A program made the position numbers and the translations under genes. Below, in pieces: positions 1 through 7,800 of a stretch of DNA of 64,000 nucleotides. Numbering within the stretch: position 1 is the stretch's first letter; the number at the start of each line of letters is the position of its first letter. The notes under the pieces are model-generated. The model had not been told where the DNA came from. It did no database searches and worked only from the letters and a program-made list of their open reading frames with translations. Origin of the DNA: an uncultured Oscillospiraceae bacterium (GTDB lineage: Bacteria > Bacillota > Clostridia > Oscillospirales > Oscillospiraceae); NCBI GenBank assembly GCA_934667815.1, contig CAKUMO010000010.1:17811-81810 (forward strand), in the 5' to 3' direction.

Positions 1-10
1 AAATGCAAGA

Positions 11-39
11 TTGACAAAAGGCCGGATTGGAGATACTAT
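11..39 (+). promoter_or_regulatory. Sigma-A promoter of copZ-like gene
   Basis: TTGACA at 11-16 and TACTAT at 34-39 with a 17-bp spacer, about 28 bp upstream of the metallochaperone start. No operator is visible in what the window shows; the upstream neighbour is cut off. Confidence 0.6.
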
Positions 40-67
40 AAAGAAAACAGCAAAAGGAGAGGTTTTT

Positions 68-256
68 ATGACGCTGAAAATCGAAGGCATGATGTGCAAG
101 CATTGCCAGGCACGCGTGGAAAAGGCGCTCAAGGCCGTTCCCGGCGTGGAAGCCGTCACGGTCGATCTGGAGGCCAAGACCGCCGAGGTTACGGGCAGCG
201 CCGCACCCGAGGCACTGAAGAAGGCCGTCCTCGACGCAGGCTATCAGGTGCTCTGA
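68..256 (+). CDS. copZ: Heavy-metal-associated (CopZ-like) copper chaperone
   Basis: Small 62-residue single-domain HMA protein expected to carry Cu(I) in the cytoplasm and pass it to a P-type ATPase or repressor. The metal site is the GMMCKHC motif near residue 8-14 (MxCxxC), followed by a typical ferredoxin-like beta-alpha-beta pattern ending in the DAGYQV motif. The start at 68 is chosen over an in-frame upstream TTG at 11 because AAAGGAGAGG lies just upstream and the HMA fold begins at MTLKIEG; the upstream TTG is in fact the -35 box. The partner exporter (CopA) or CsoR would lie left of the window. Family assignment is firm; the copper specificity is inferred. Confidence 0.88.
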   Translation: MTLKIEGMMCKHCQARVEKALKAVPGVEAVTVDLEAKTAEVTGSAAPEALKKAVLDAGYQVL

Positions 257-259
257 GCA

Positions 260-424
260 TTGACAGCCTGCAAAATTGCAAAATCTGAATTTTGTATTTT
301 TTGTTATTTTGCAATTTTGGCCGCTGCGGCGGGTTATTGAACGCGAAAGGGAACCCTGACGGTTCCCTTTCACACTATTCCTCCCTCCGAAACTTTCGGC
401 TGGATAGTTTTTTTGACAGCCTGC
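260..424. repeat. Interspersed repeat family A, copy 1
   Basis: About 165 bp, near-identical to stretches at 27411-27583 and 46125-46294. It contains an AT-rich inverted repeat (GCAAAATTGCAAAAT versus ATTTTGCAATTTTG), a hairpin GAAAGGGAACC/GGTTCCCTTTC, and it ends in TTTTTTTGACAGCCTGC. The left end lacks the TGTCAAAAAA arm seen in the other copies. No coding potential is apparent. It lies between copZ and the convergent spoIIR. Confidence 0.85.
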
Positions 425-492
425 TTGTTAAATTCAAATTGAAAGAACTATCTTTTTCCTCGGATGTGTATAGAATTTCCGGAGGTGCGTAG

Positions 493-514
493 GGGCCGAT
501 GCCCACATCGGCCC
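493..514. repeat. Short GC-rich palindrome
   Basis: Perfect 9-bp arms GGGCCGATG and CATCGGCCC around a CCCA loop. It lies downstream of the interspersed repeat and upstream (on +) of the convergent spoIIR end. It could be a REP-like sequence or a terminator without a strong T-run. Confidence 0.45.
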
Positions 515-598
515 GTGGGTATCGTCTGCGCTATTTGCGGATGAATTTCACAGTCATTTGCCCTTGGGCCGAAGCAGGCCGTCAAGCACCGGCGCCGG

Positions 599-1222
599 TT
601 ACTTTGCCAGCCATTCGCGCAGCTTTTGCAGCCATTCGAGCGTTTTGAAGCGCAGCTCGTAGCGCTCCTCGCCGCCCGTGACCAGCGCCGTCTCGGCCGA
701 ATCGAAGCCGCCCGCCTGCGCACACTCGCCGAAATCCTCCGCCGTCGCAGCCGTGCAGAGCGACGGAAACACGACGCACCACCAGTTGTGCCCCTGTGCG
801 CTGCCGATGTTCACGCGCAGCGTGGGATATTTACCCGCAGGAAGCGAGAAGGTGTCGTAGACCCGCGTTTCAAATTCCTCCGTGCGCAAAATCGCCTCCG
901 CACGATAGGCGCTGCGCTCTGCGTCCAGCACCCGCTGCGCCGCCTGCTCGATCTCCGGAAGATGCGCGGCCAGCACGCTTCTCGCCTCCGCGGCATCGCT
1001 GCACTGCGCCGTCAGCGCTCCCGCGCACTGCAAGACCGCATCGCGGACACGCAGCTTCTGTGCCTGATCCGCATCGGAATCGGAATTTGCCACAACGTGC
1101 AGCCGCACGGTCTTTTCCGCAAGCGTGCGCTGCTCCAAAAGCGACTGCGCCGAGAACAGGCCGAAGGCCATCAGCACCACGAGCAGCAGCCATGCGATTA
1201 CTCTGAATTTCAAATAAATCAC
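599..1222 (-). CDS. spoIIR: Stage II sporulation protein R (SpoIIR)
   Basis: Secreted signalling protein made in the forespore, which triggers SpoIIGA-dependent processing of pro-sigma-E in the mother cell. The 207-residue product has an N-terminal hydrophobic segment (about residues 6-26), then LHVVANSDSDADQAQKLRVRDAV and the C-terminal NWWCVVFPSLC signature, all characteristic of SpoIIR. It follows ispE by about 36 bp. The start is uncertain: GTG at 1222 lies inside a 15-bp hairpin (1216-1252), while a TTG at 1213 has GGTGAT as a possible Shine-Dalgarno. Length fits the family. Its presence argues that the organism can form endospores. Confidence 0.9.
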   Translation of the reverse strand: MIYLKFRVIAWLLLVVLMAFGLFSAQSLLEQRTLAEKTVRLHVVANSDSDADQAQKLRVRDAVLQCAGALTAQCSDAAEARSVLAAHLPEIEQAAQRVLDAERSAYRAEAILRTEEFETRVYDTFSLPAGKYPTLRVNIGSAQGHNWWCVVFPSLCTAATAEDFGECAQAGGFDSAETALVTGGEERYELRFKTLEWLQKLREWLAK

Positions 1223-1252
1223 CGTCCATACCGGGAGTATGGACGGTGATTT
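1216..1252 (-). promoter_or_regulatory. Hairpin covering the spoIIR start region
   Basis: Perfect 15-bp inverted repeat (arms 1216-1230 and 1238-1252, 7-nt loop) between ispE and spoIIR. It contains the GTG start and the GGTGAT ribosome-binding candidate of spoIIR. There is no T-run on the minus strand, so it is more likely a translational block or processing site than a classical terminator. Confidence 0.5.
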
Positions 1253-1258
1253 CTAAAA

Positions 1259-2116
1259 TCATACATTTTTTGCGATGAACACCTCGGAGTAGTTCTCCTT
1301 GAGCATCATGCAGGCCACGGCGGCATATTCAAAGCTGTCGAAGATGCCGAACACGGCCGAGCCGCTGCCCGTCATCTGCGCGCCGTAAGCGCCGTAGGTC
1401 ATAAAGATGGACTTGATATAATTGATCTCCGGGTTGTCCAGCACGACCGCTTCCTCAAAAACGTTACCCAGCGCCTTGCCCACGGCCTCGAGATCACCCG
1501 AGAGCAGCGCGGACTGCATCTGCTGCACGTCCGGATGCCGCGTGACATGCGTCTCGTCGAGCTTCCGATAAAGCTCCGGCGTGGAGAACGACAGTTTCGG
1601 CTTGCACACGACGTAGAACATCTCCGGCGCATCGGCGAGCTTGGTCAGGCGTTCGCCGCGCCCCTCGACCAGCGCCGTGCCGCACAGCACACAGAACGGC
1701 ACATCCGAGCCGACCTGCGCGCCCAGCTCACACAGCGCATACACCGACAAGGGATACTCGCGCCAGCGATTCAGCGCACGCAGCACCGCAGCCGCGTCCG
1801 CGCTGCCGCCGCCGAGGCCGGCCCCGCTCGGAATGCGCTTGGTCAGGCGGATTTCCAGCCCGTCCGGCCGTCCGCCAAGGGTCTGGAAAAAGACCTCTGC
1901 GGCGCGCCAGGCCAGATTCGTCTCGTCCTTTGGGACGTCCTCGCGATCGCAGATCAGCGACCAGCGGTCGGAATCGTTGAGAATCAGCTCCACATCGTCG
2001 CGAATGGAAATCGTCTGCATGACGGAGCTGAGATTATGGTAGCCGTCCGGCCTGCGATCAAGCACGTCCAGCGTAAGGTTGAGTTTTGCGAATGCACCTT
2101 CGGTGAGCGTCGTCAT
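1259..2116 (-). CDS. ispE: 4-diphosphocytidyl-2-C-methyl-D-erythritol kinase
   Basis: ATP-dependent kinase of the cytosolic MEP (non-mevalonate) isoprenoid pathway, phosphorylating the 2-OH of CDP-ME. The 285-residue length fits IspE. GHMP-kinase features are visible: AFAKLNLTLDV with RPDGYHNL near the N-terminus, the glycine-rich ATP loop PSGAGLGGGSADAA around residue 95, and MTGSGSAVFG near the C-terminus. The start at 2116 (MTTLTEG) overlaps the stop of the DUF1015 gene as ATGA, indicating translational coupling; a much longer open frame upstream is a shadow of that gene. Confidence 0.96.
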   Translation of the reverse strand: MTTLTEGAFAKLNLTLDVLDRRPDGYHNLSSVMQTISIRDDVELILNDSDRWSLICDREDVPKDETNLAWRAAEVFFQTLGGRPDGLEIRLTKRIPSGAGLGGGSADAAAVLRALNRWREYPLSVYALCELGAQVGSDVPFCVLCGTALVEGRGERLTKLADAPEMFYVVCKPKLSFSTPELYRKLDETHVTRHPDVQQMQSALLSGDLEAVGKALGNVFEEAVVLDNPEINYIKSIFMTYGAYGAQMTGSGSAVFGIFDSFEYAAVACMMLKENYSEVFIAKNV

Positions 2117-3354
2117 TTGATTTTTCTTCCTTCGAGATAATAGCGTTTTTCGCGGCTGTGACCCATGGAGAAGGTCTTGCGCGGCAGGATGCCGTCTGCA
2201 ATGACGCCGCGGAAGAGCTGGCTCTTGCCCATGGCGGGCAGCAGGAAGCCGATGGCCTTGTCCTGCTTTGCCAGCGCGATGAGCGCGTCGTCGTCGTGGA
2301 TATAGTCGATCTCGCCGTCGTGCTCCTTGAGATAACCGTCGAGGAAGCCCTGCAGAACGCCCACGGCAAGCTGGCTCTTTTCGGGATCCAGATGCACCGT
2401 GCCGGACTTTTCGCCCGCGTACCACTTGACCTCGTAGCCGTTCTCCGCGCAGGCCTCTGCCTGCAATGCGGCAAGCAGCGCCTCTGGCTCGCACGCGGTA
2501 ATCACGCGGTGGATCGGCTCAAAGACCTGCGCGTCATCGTGGATATTCTCCAGCTCGACAAGCGCGAAGCGGGCAGGATGGTTCGACAGATCGACGCCGG
2601 GATTCTGCTTTTTCAGTTCCTCGTAGCAGGACTTCGCCGTCGCCAGAGAGTGATTGCCGTCGCCCACGGCAAAGACCACGGGCGTGCCCTTGAGGCCCTC
2701 GTATTTCTTGCCGACATTCGCGGTATAGGCAGTCAGTCGGTCATTGAATGCCTTGGCCTCCTCGCCGTCGACGAGCCAGCCGGTAATGTGGCCGCCGCCC
2801 TCCATGAGATCGAAATCGTAGAGCTTGCGCAGAGATGCCTTGTGCGCGGCGATCGGCTCGATGAGAACCTTTTCGTCGTCGTCACAGAGCATGAGAATGT
2901 GCGGCAGCTCGATGGGCGCGTCGCGGCGCACGCGCATACGCGGCGGAATGCGCTCAACGACGGTCTTTTCCGTTGCGCGGATGGCGGAAACGGAGCCGGT
3001 GGAATAGTCATATGCATCCAGATCGACCATGCCGACAAGGCCCGGGCGGACAGAGCCGTTTTCCAGCGTGCGCTCGACATAGACGAACGCATCCTTGAGC
3101 GTTTCAAACACGCCCGCGTCGAGATATTCCTTCATCGTGCGGTTGATCAGCGCCGTGTGCGCAGCCTCCTGCGGCGTGCCCAACTCGGCCTCGGGCAGGA
3201 TGAGGTTGATGGTAGAGGGCGCGCCCTCTGCGTTCTTGCGCACACGCTCCCAATATGCGGGGTCGGAGGTAAACTGGTCGCAGGCGATGACCGCCCACTT
3301 TTCCATGGAATCCACCTTCGGGAACAGGATATCAGCCGGCAAAAATGCGTTCAT
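2113..3354 (-). CDS. DUF1015 domain-containing protein
   Basis: A 413-residue cytoplasmic protein of the widespread DUF1015 family (about 400 residues is normal). Recognised from the N-terminus FLPADILFPKVDSMEKWAVIACDQFTSDPAYW and the central AVGDGNHSLATAK motif, which resembles the ParB/sulfiredoxin-type nucleotide-binding fold. Function is not established; from memory, homologues often neighbour serine-biosynthesis genes in Clostridia, but no serA or serC is here. It is first in an operon with ispE and spoIIR, and a TATAAT box at 3412-3417 precedes it. The start ATG is supported by a purine-rich leader (GAAAGGCGG). Confidence 0.9.
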   Translation of the reverse strand: MNAFLPADILFPKVDSMEKWAVIACDQFTSDPAYWERVRKNAEGAPSTINLILPEAELGTPQEAAHTALINRTMKEYLDAGVFETLKDAFVYVERTLENGSVRPGLVGMVDLDAYDYSTGSVSAIRATEKTVVERIPPRMRVRRDAPIELPHILMLCDDDEKVLIEPIAAHKASLRKLYDFDLMEGGGHITGWLVDGEEAKAFNDRLTAYTANVGKKYEGLKGTPVVFAVGDGNHSLATAKSCYEELKKQNPGVDLSNHPARFALVELENIHDDAQVFEPIHRVITACEPEALLAALQAEACAENGYEVKWYAGEKSGTVHLDPEKSQLAVGVLQGFLDGYLKEHDGEIDYIHDDDALIALAKQDKAIGFLLPAMGKSQLFRGVIADGILPRKTFSMGHSREKRYYLEGRKIK

Positions 3355-3411
3355 GCGAAAAACCGCCTTTCAAAATCATTCGTAATTCACGGCAAGCCGT
3401 GGATAGTATTC

Positions 3412-3440
3412 ATTATAACGCAAAGCGGGGGGATTTCCTA
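3412..3440 (-). promoter_or_regulatory. Putative promoter of DUF1015-ispE-spoIIR operon
   Basis: Perfect TATAAT (minus strand, 3412-3417) with a weak -35 (TAGGAA, 3435-3440) at 17 bp. A small palindrome CACGGCAAGCCGTG lies in the predicted leader at 3388-3401. Confidence 0.45.
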
Positions 3441-3471
3441 GTCCTTTTGCCGAAAAGCCACATCGTGATTT

Positions 3472-3501
3472 TTGACAAATTTTTGCAAAAATATTTAGTA
3501 T
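3472..3501 (+). promoter_or_regulatory. Putative promoter upstream of DUF378 gene
   Basis: TTGACA at 3472-3477 and TAGTAT at 3496-3501, spacer 18 bp. It would drive the small open frame at 3554 and the DUF378 gene. Confidence 0.5.
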
Positions 3502-3553
3502 ATCTCACAAATTTTTAGGCCACACTATTCACAGCACAACAAGGAAAGCTCTG

Positions 3554-3652
3554 ATGAAGCTCACCGGGATGGACGGCGAAAGCTTTTTCAACAAGCCCAG
3601 TTTTAAAAACGCAGGATTGGCGGAAGAGATTCGGCGTCTGCCGCAGGGATAA
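3554..3652 (+). CDS. Possible small ORF (32 aa) upstream of DUF378 gene
   Basis: ATG at 3554 preceded by AAGGAAAG, reading 32 codons (MKLTGMDGESFFNKPSF...) to TAA at 3650-3652, then a second ribosome-binding site for the DUF378 gene 29 bp later. It sits between a predicted promoter and that gene, so it would be co-transcribed. No family is recognised. It could be a real small protein or chance; composition alone cannot decide. Confidence 0.35.
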   Translation: MKLTGMDGESFFNKPSFKNAGLAEEIRRLPQG

Positions 3653-3681
3653 TTCGGAGAATTCCAAAGGGAGGTAACGCA

Positions 3682-3891
3682 ATGGACACGTTTGCATTGA
3701 TTCTCAGCGTCATCGGCTCTCTGAACTGGGGGCTGGTGGGAATTTTCAAGTTCGACCTTGTCGCATGGATCTTCGGCGGGCAGACCTCGGTTATCAGCCG
3801 GATCATCTACACGCTTGTCGGCCTTGCCGGCATCTGGTGCATTTCGTTTCTGTTCCGCAAGCGTGCGCTTGCCAGTGCAGAGGATATGTGA
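3682..3891 (+). CDS. DUF378 family small membrane protein
   Basis: A 69-residue integral membrane protein with two predicted membrane helices (about residues 4-26 and 38-58). The GSLNWGLVGIFKFDLVAWIFG segment is the signature of DUF378 proteins, which are short two-helix proteins of unknown function widespread in Bacillota. AAAGGGAGG sits 7 bp before the ATG. It is convergent with the AraC gene at 3945, with a GC-rich hairpin between them. Confidence 0.85.
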   Translation: MDTFALILSVIGSLNWGLVGIFKFDLVAWIFGGQTSVISRIIYTLVGLAGIWCISFLFRKRALASAEDM

Positions 3892-3897
3892 CCCGCA

Positions 3898-3933
3898 GCG
3901 GCGCAGGCGCAGGCGCAAAACCGCCTGCGCCGC
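3898..3933. terminator. Hairpin between convergent genes
   Basis: 12-bp arms GCGGCGCAGGCG and CGCCTGCGCCGC, followed by CGTTT. Located between the ends of the DUF378 gene and the convergent AraC gene; T-run is short on the plus strand. Confidence 0.5.
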
Positions 3934-3944
3934 CGTTTATGCTT

Positions 3945-4706
3945 TCACATCCGGTTGATATGCCCACGGAAAAAGGTGCCGCGAAATTCCGTTGGCGTTT
4001 TGTTTTCGTGATAGGTAAAAAACTTCAGAAAATATTTATAGTCCGAAAAGCCGCATCTCTCTGCTATGCTTTGCAGGGACAAATCCGAATTGAGCATCAG
4101 CGCCTTGATCTGCTCCATTCTCGCCTGGTCGATCGCCTGCTTGATGCTGATGCCGAAGTTTTGACGAAACACGCGGTTGAGATAGTCCGCGTTATACTGC
4201 ATTTCCCGTGCGACGTCTGAAATGCGCAGAGCGCGGTCGGCATTTCCACGAATCCACTCCGCCGTTTTTGCCGCCAGGCCGATGCCCGGCTTCTGCTCGG
4301 ACTGCATATTCAATTCTATCAGCAGCAGACGGAACAGATACTCCTTCCCCTCCTGCGGAAATCCCGGTGTTGCCTCATTATGCAGGAGCTGGCGCATCAG
4401 GAGCAGTACGCGGTAAGCGTTGCGCAGCGTCAGCGTTTTCGGCACGGCCGGTGGACTTTCCGACCAGAAGTGGAACCAATAAAACGCCACATCCGATGTC
4501 ATGCGCGTTCCGTAATGCCGCAGTCCCGGTTCCAGCAGAAGCATTTGCTGCGCAGTAAGCTCATATTCCCTTCCGTTCTCATTCAAGCAGACGGTTCCCT
4601 TTTCCATTATTATGATCTCATAGGAATCGATCACACGGTCGCCGTGGCACCAAGCGCCGCGCGAACAAAACAGGCCGCCGTTGCTGTACCGGATTTCTTC
4701 GTACAT
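3945..4706 (-). CDS. AraC family transcriptional regulator
   Basis: About 253 residues: an N-terminal cupin-like sensing domain (LTAQQMLLLEPGLRHYG motif near residue 70) and a C-terminal double helix-turn-helix domain with DYLNRVFRQNFGISIKQAI and IAERCGFSDYKYFLKFF, the canonical AraC/XylS signature. It is divergent from the GH127 gene at 4833, so the likely role is sugar-responsive control of that glycosidase. ATG at 4706 (MYEEIRYSNG) is chosen because it matches where the sensing domain begins; an upstream GTG at 4757 keeps the frame open, and neither has a strong ribosome-binding site. The inducer is unknown. Confidence 0.85.
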   Translation of the reverse strand: MYEEIRYSNGGLFCSRGAWCHGDRVIDSYEIIIMEKGTVCLNENGREYELTAQQMLLLEPGLRHYGTRMTSDVAFYWFHFWSESPPAVPKTLTLRNAYRVLLLMRQLLHNEATPGFPQEGKEYLFRLLLIELNMQSEQKPGIGLAAKTAEWIRGNADRALRISDVAREMQYNADYLNRVFRQNFGISIKQAIDQARMEQIKALMLNSDLSLQSIAERCGFSDYKYFLKFFTYHENKTPTEFRGTFFRGHINRM

Positions 4707-4832
4707 AAGTCGGATTTTCACTCCAAATCTACATAATATCAGGTTGCGATATTTCACAATTTCTCACATAATTAGGACGTAAGCATTGTAACAAATGCCG
4801 ATCAATTCGTCAATAGAGAGGAAGGAAATCTC

Positions 4833-7800
4833 ATGAACCCAAGCAAATTGCTCAAAGCAGCCGCGAGCATGGCGCTGACCGGTGCGCTCCTGATCGGTAC
4901 GCTCAGCGGCGTCGCAGCGCGGGATTCCGCAGGAGGAGAACCGACCATGGCAAAATCACTTGACTTCACACAAGTCCAGATCACGGATGAATTCTGGTCT
5001 GCACGGCAAAAGCAATTTTTGTGCGTCACCGTGCCGACCGGCATTGCCAATGTGGAAAAGCCCGGCGGCGGCCTGACCAACCTTATCAACGCCGCAAAAC
5101 ATAATCGCGGCGAGGCCTGCGGCGCTTTTGAAGGCGCCTTCTACGTTGATTCCGATGTACATAAGATGGTCGAAACCATGTGCTACGCGCTTCAGATCAA
5201 CGCCGGCGGCGATGTGCAGATGCAGCAGGCGCAGGAGCAGATCCGTACAAAGCTGGAAACATGGATTGACTACTATCCGGGCGCACAGGAGGCGGATGGA
5301 TATTTTGATACCTATTTTACCCTCGCACATCCTGACGAAAAATTCACGGACTTCCTTTACCACGAGCTTTACTGCGCCGGACACATGTATGAAGCCGCCG
5401 TTGCGCACTATCGCATGACCGGCGGCAAGGATTCCCGTCTTCTTGACGTGGCGGTGAAGAATGCGGACTATCTCTGTTCCCTGTTCGGAGTCGGAAAATG
5501 GAAGGCCGTTCCCGGCCATCAGGAGATCGAGCTGGCTCTATTGAAGCTGGCAAATCTCTGCCGGGAAATCGGCGGCAGCTACGCCGCCAAGGCAGACGCA
5601 TACACGGAGCTGGCTTCCTTCTTCCTACGCACACGCGGCGACCACGAGGGTCGGCACGGAACCTCCTTCTGGCCGGAGGGCTGCCAGGACTACGCTCCCA
5701 TCACCGAGCAGCAGCAGCTTCTCAGTCATTGCGTCCGCGCACACTATATGTGCACCGCCATGGCAGACCTTGAGCTGCAAACCGGCGCAGGCGTTTACAC
5801 GGAAACGCTCAAGCGTTTCTGGAACAGCGCCCAGACAAAGACCTATGTCACCGGTGCAGTCGGGGATCAGAATCACCACGAAGGCTACGGCCCGGACTAT
5901 TATATGCCGCTGAACAAGAGCTACGGCGAAACCTGTGGCTCCGTTTCCAATATTATGTGGAATCAGCGTATGAATCTGCTCTTTGGAGACAGCAAATACG
6001 CCGATGAGATGGAGCTACAACTCTATAATTCCATGCTCAGCGGCATTTCTCTGGACGGCGACCGCTTCTTCTATCACAATTTTGTCTCTACCGATGGGCG
6101 TGAACGTGAGCAATGGTACGGCACCGCCTGCTGTCCTCCGAATCTGATGCGCACGGTGCTCTCTCTCGGCGGGTATGTGTATACGCAGCAGGGAGATACC
6201 GTCACGATGAACCTCTATGTCGGCAACGAGGCCGATCTGACGCTTTCTCAGGGCGATGTGCATCTGTCTGTCACTTCGGGTTTCCCTTGGAATGGAAAAG
6301 TCACCGTGCAGTTGAAGTCCGACGGAGCACGACAGATGAAGCTGCGTCTGCGCATCCCCGACTGGGCAAAGGGCGCAAATTCGCTGCTCCTCAATGGCAG
6401 TGCCGTCAGTGTCACCGCAGATGCGCAAGGCTATGCCGTTCTAGACCGAGTCTGGCAAAACGGCGACACGCTCACGCTCGAGCTGCCCATGCAGGCGCAA
6501 TCCATTGATATGGTTGAGGGCTGTCAGGACACCGCCGACTACACCGCTTTCCGGCGCGGCCCGATCGTTTACTGCGCCGAGGCCATAGACAATGCTGCAG
6601 CTCCTGCACAGTATTATCTCAGTCCTGATGCAATTTTTACGGAAGAATGGACGGACAATCTGGATGGAAAGGCGGACCCTTACGGTGTCAGAGGCCTGAT
6701 GACCATTACGACGCAGGAGGCACATCTTGCTTCTCCTGGTGCGCCCGAAACCGTCCCGCTTAAGCTGATTCCCTTCTATGCCAACGCCAACCGCGGAAGC
6801 TCTGCAATGGAAGCCTACCTCAGTCTCTCCCCCAAGTGGCAGCGGCTGGAGCACTATGCCGAGCCAAGCGCCTCACACACCTTCGACGGCAATGAATATG
6901 ACAGCGTAACGCACCTGAACGACAACAACGAAAGCCTGGAAAGCCGCTGGTCGTCTTACAACGGAAGCGACGTTCTGGCAAATCCGTGGGTCATGTACAC
7001 CTTCAAATCCCCCGTCACGGTCAGCGGCTGCAAAGTCCTCTGGTATGACGACGGCGGCGGCGTGCAAACGCCCAACGGCCTGACCATCGAGTATTGGGAC
7101 GGCGAGCAGTTCGTTCCCGTTGAACACGAGCAGAACTACACCGCCTTTCCCAAAAATCAATACGGAGAGTACCGCTTCTCACAGGTTCGCACAACAAAGC
7201 TTCGTATGACCATGCACAACGATCAGACCAGCGCGGCCACCGGCATTGTGGAGTGGCGATTGATCGGTGCCTGCGAGAGCGTCTTGGATATGCAGCAGCT
7301 CCCGGACGATCTCTTTACTGCGGGTCTGGCCGAAAGCTATTTCCCGGACAATGTCGGCGCAGTCCGTGCCGACGGCAAGGGTGTCAATGACACCGCCGCA
7401 CTGGCTTATGTTTACAAAAACAAGGACGGTGGAAATTATTGGGGAAACAGCATTTCTCTCTCCCTTTCTGCGCAGCAGGGACTAAAAACCGACTGGTCGT
7501 CCGGAAAGATCTTCTGGTTCTGGGTCGATACCACGGAATTCCAGTCTCAGCTTTCTCTTGACATTTGGCTGAACGACGTAAAGCCCAGCGAGGGCAGCAG
7601 CTACTATTTCTGGAGCGGTTCGGCAAATGACGACATCGAGGAAGGCGGCATTCTTCCCTTGGCCTACACCGGTGCCGGCTATGGCCGTCTGCCGCTGCCT
7701 GCGGCTTATAAAGGCTTCGTCGGCATTTCTCTTGATGCTTATCACGATCTGGATCTCAGCCAAATCGGAAAATTCTATTTCTATTTTGAATGCAATCAGG

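Noticed and set aside
1259..2494. 411-residue extended ispE
   Set aside because: The first 126 residues are a shadow of the DUF1015 gene; ATG at 2116 gives normal IspE length with ATGA coupling.
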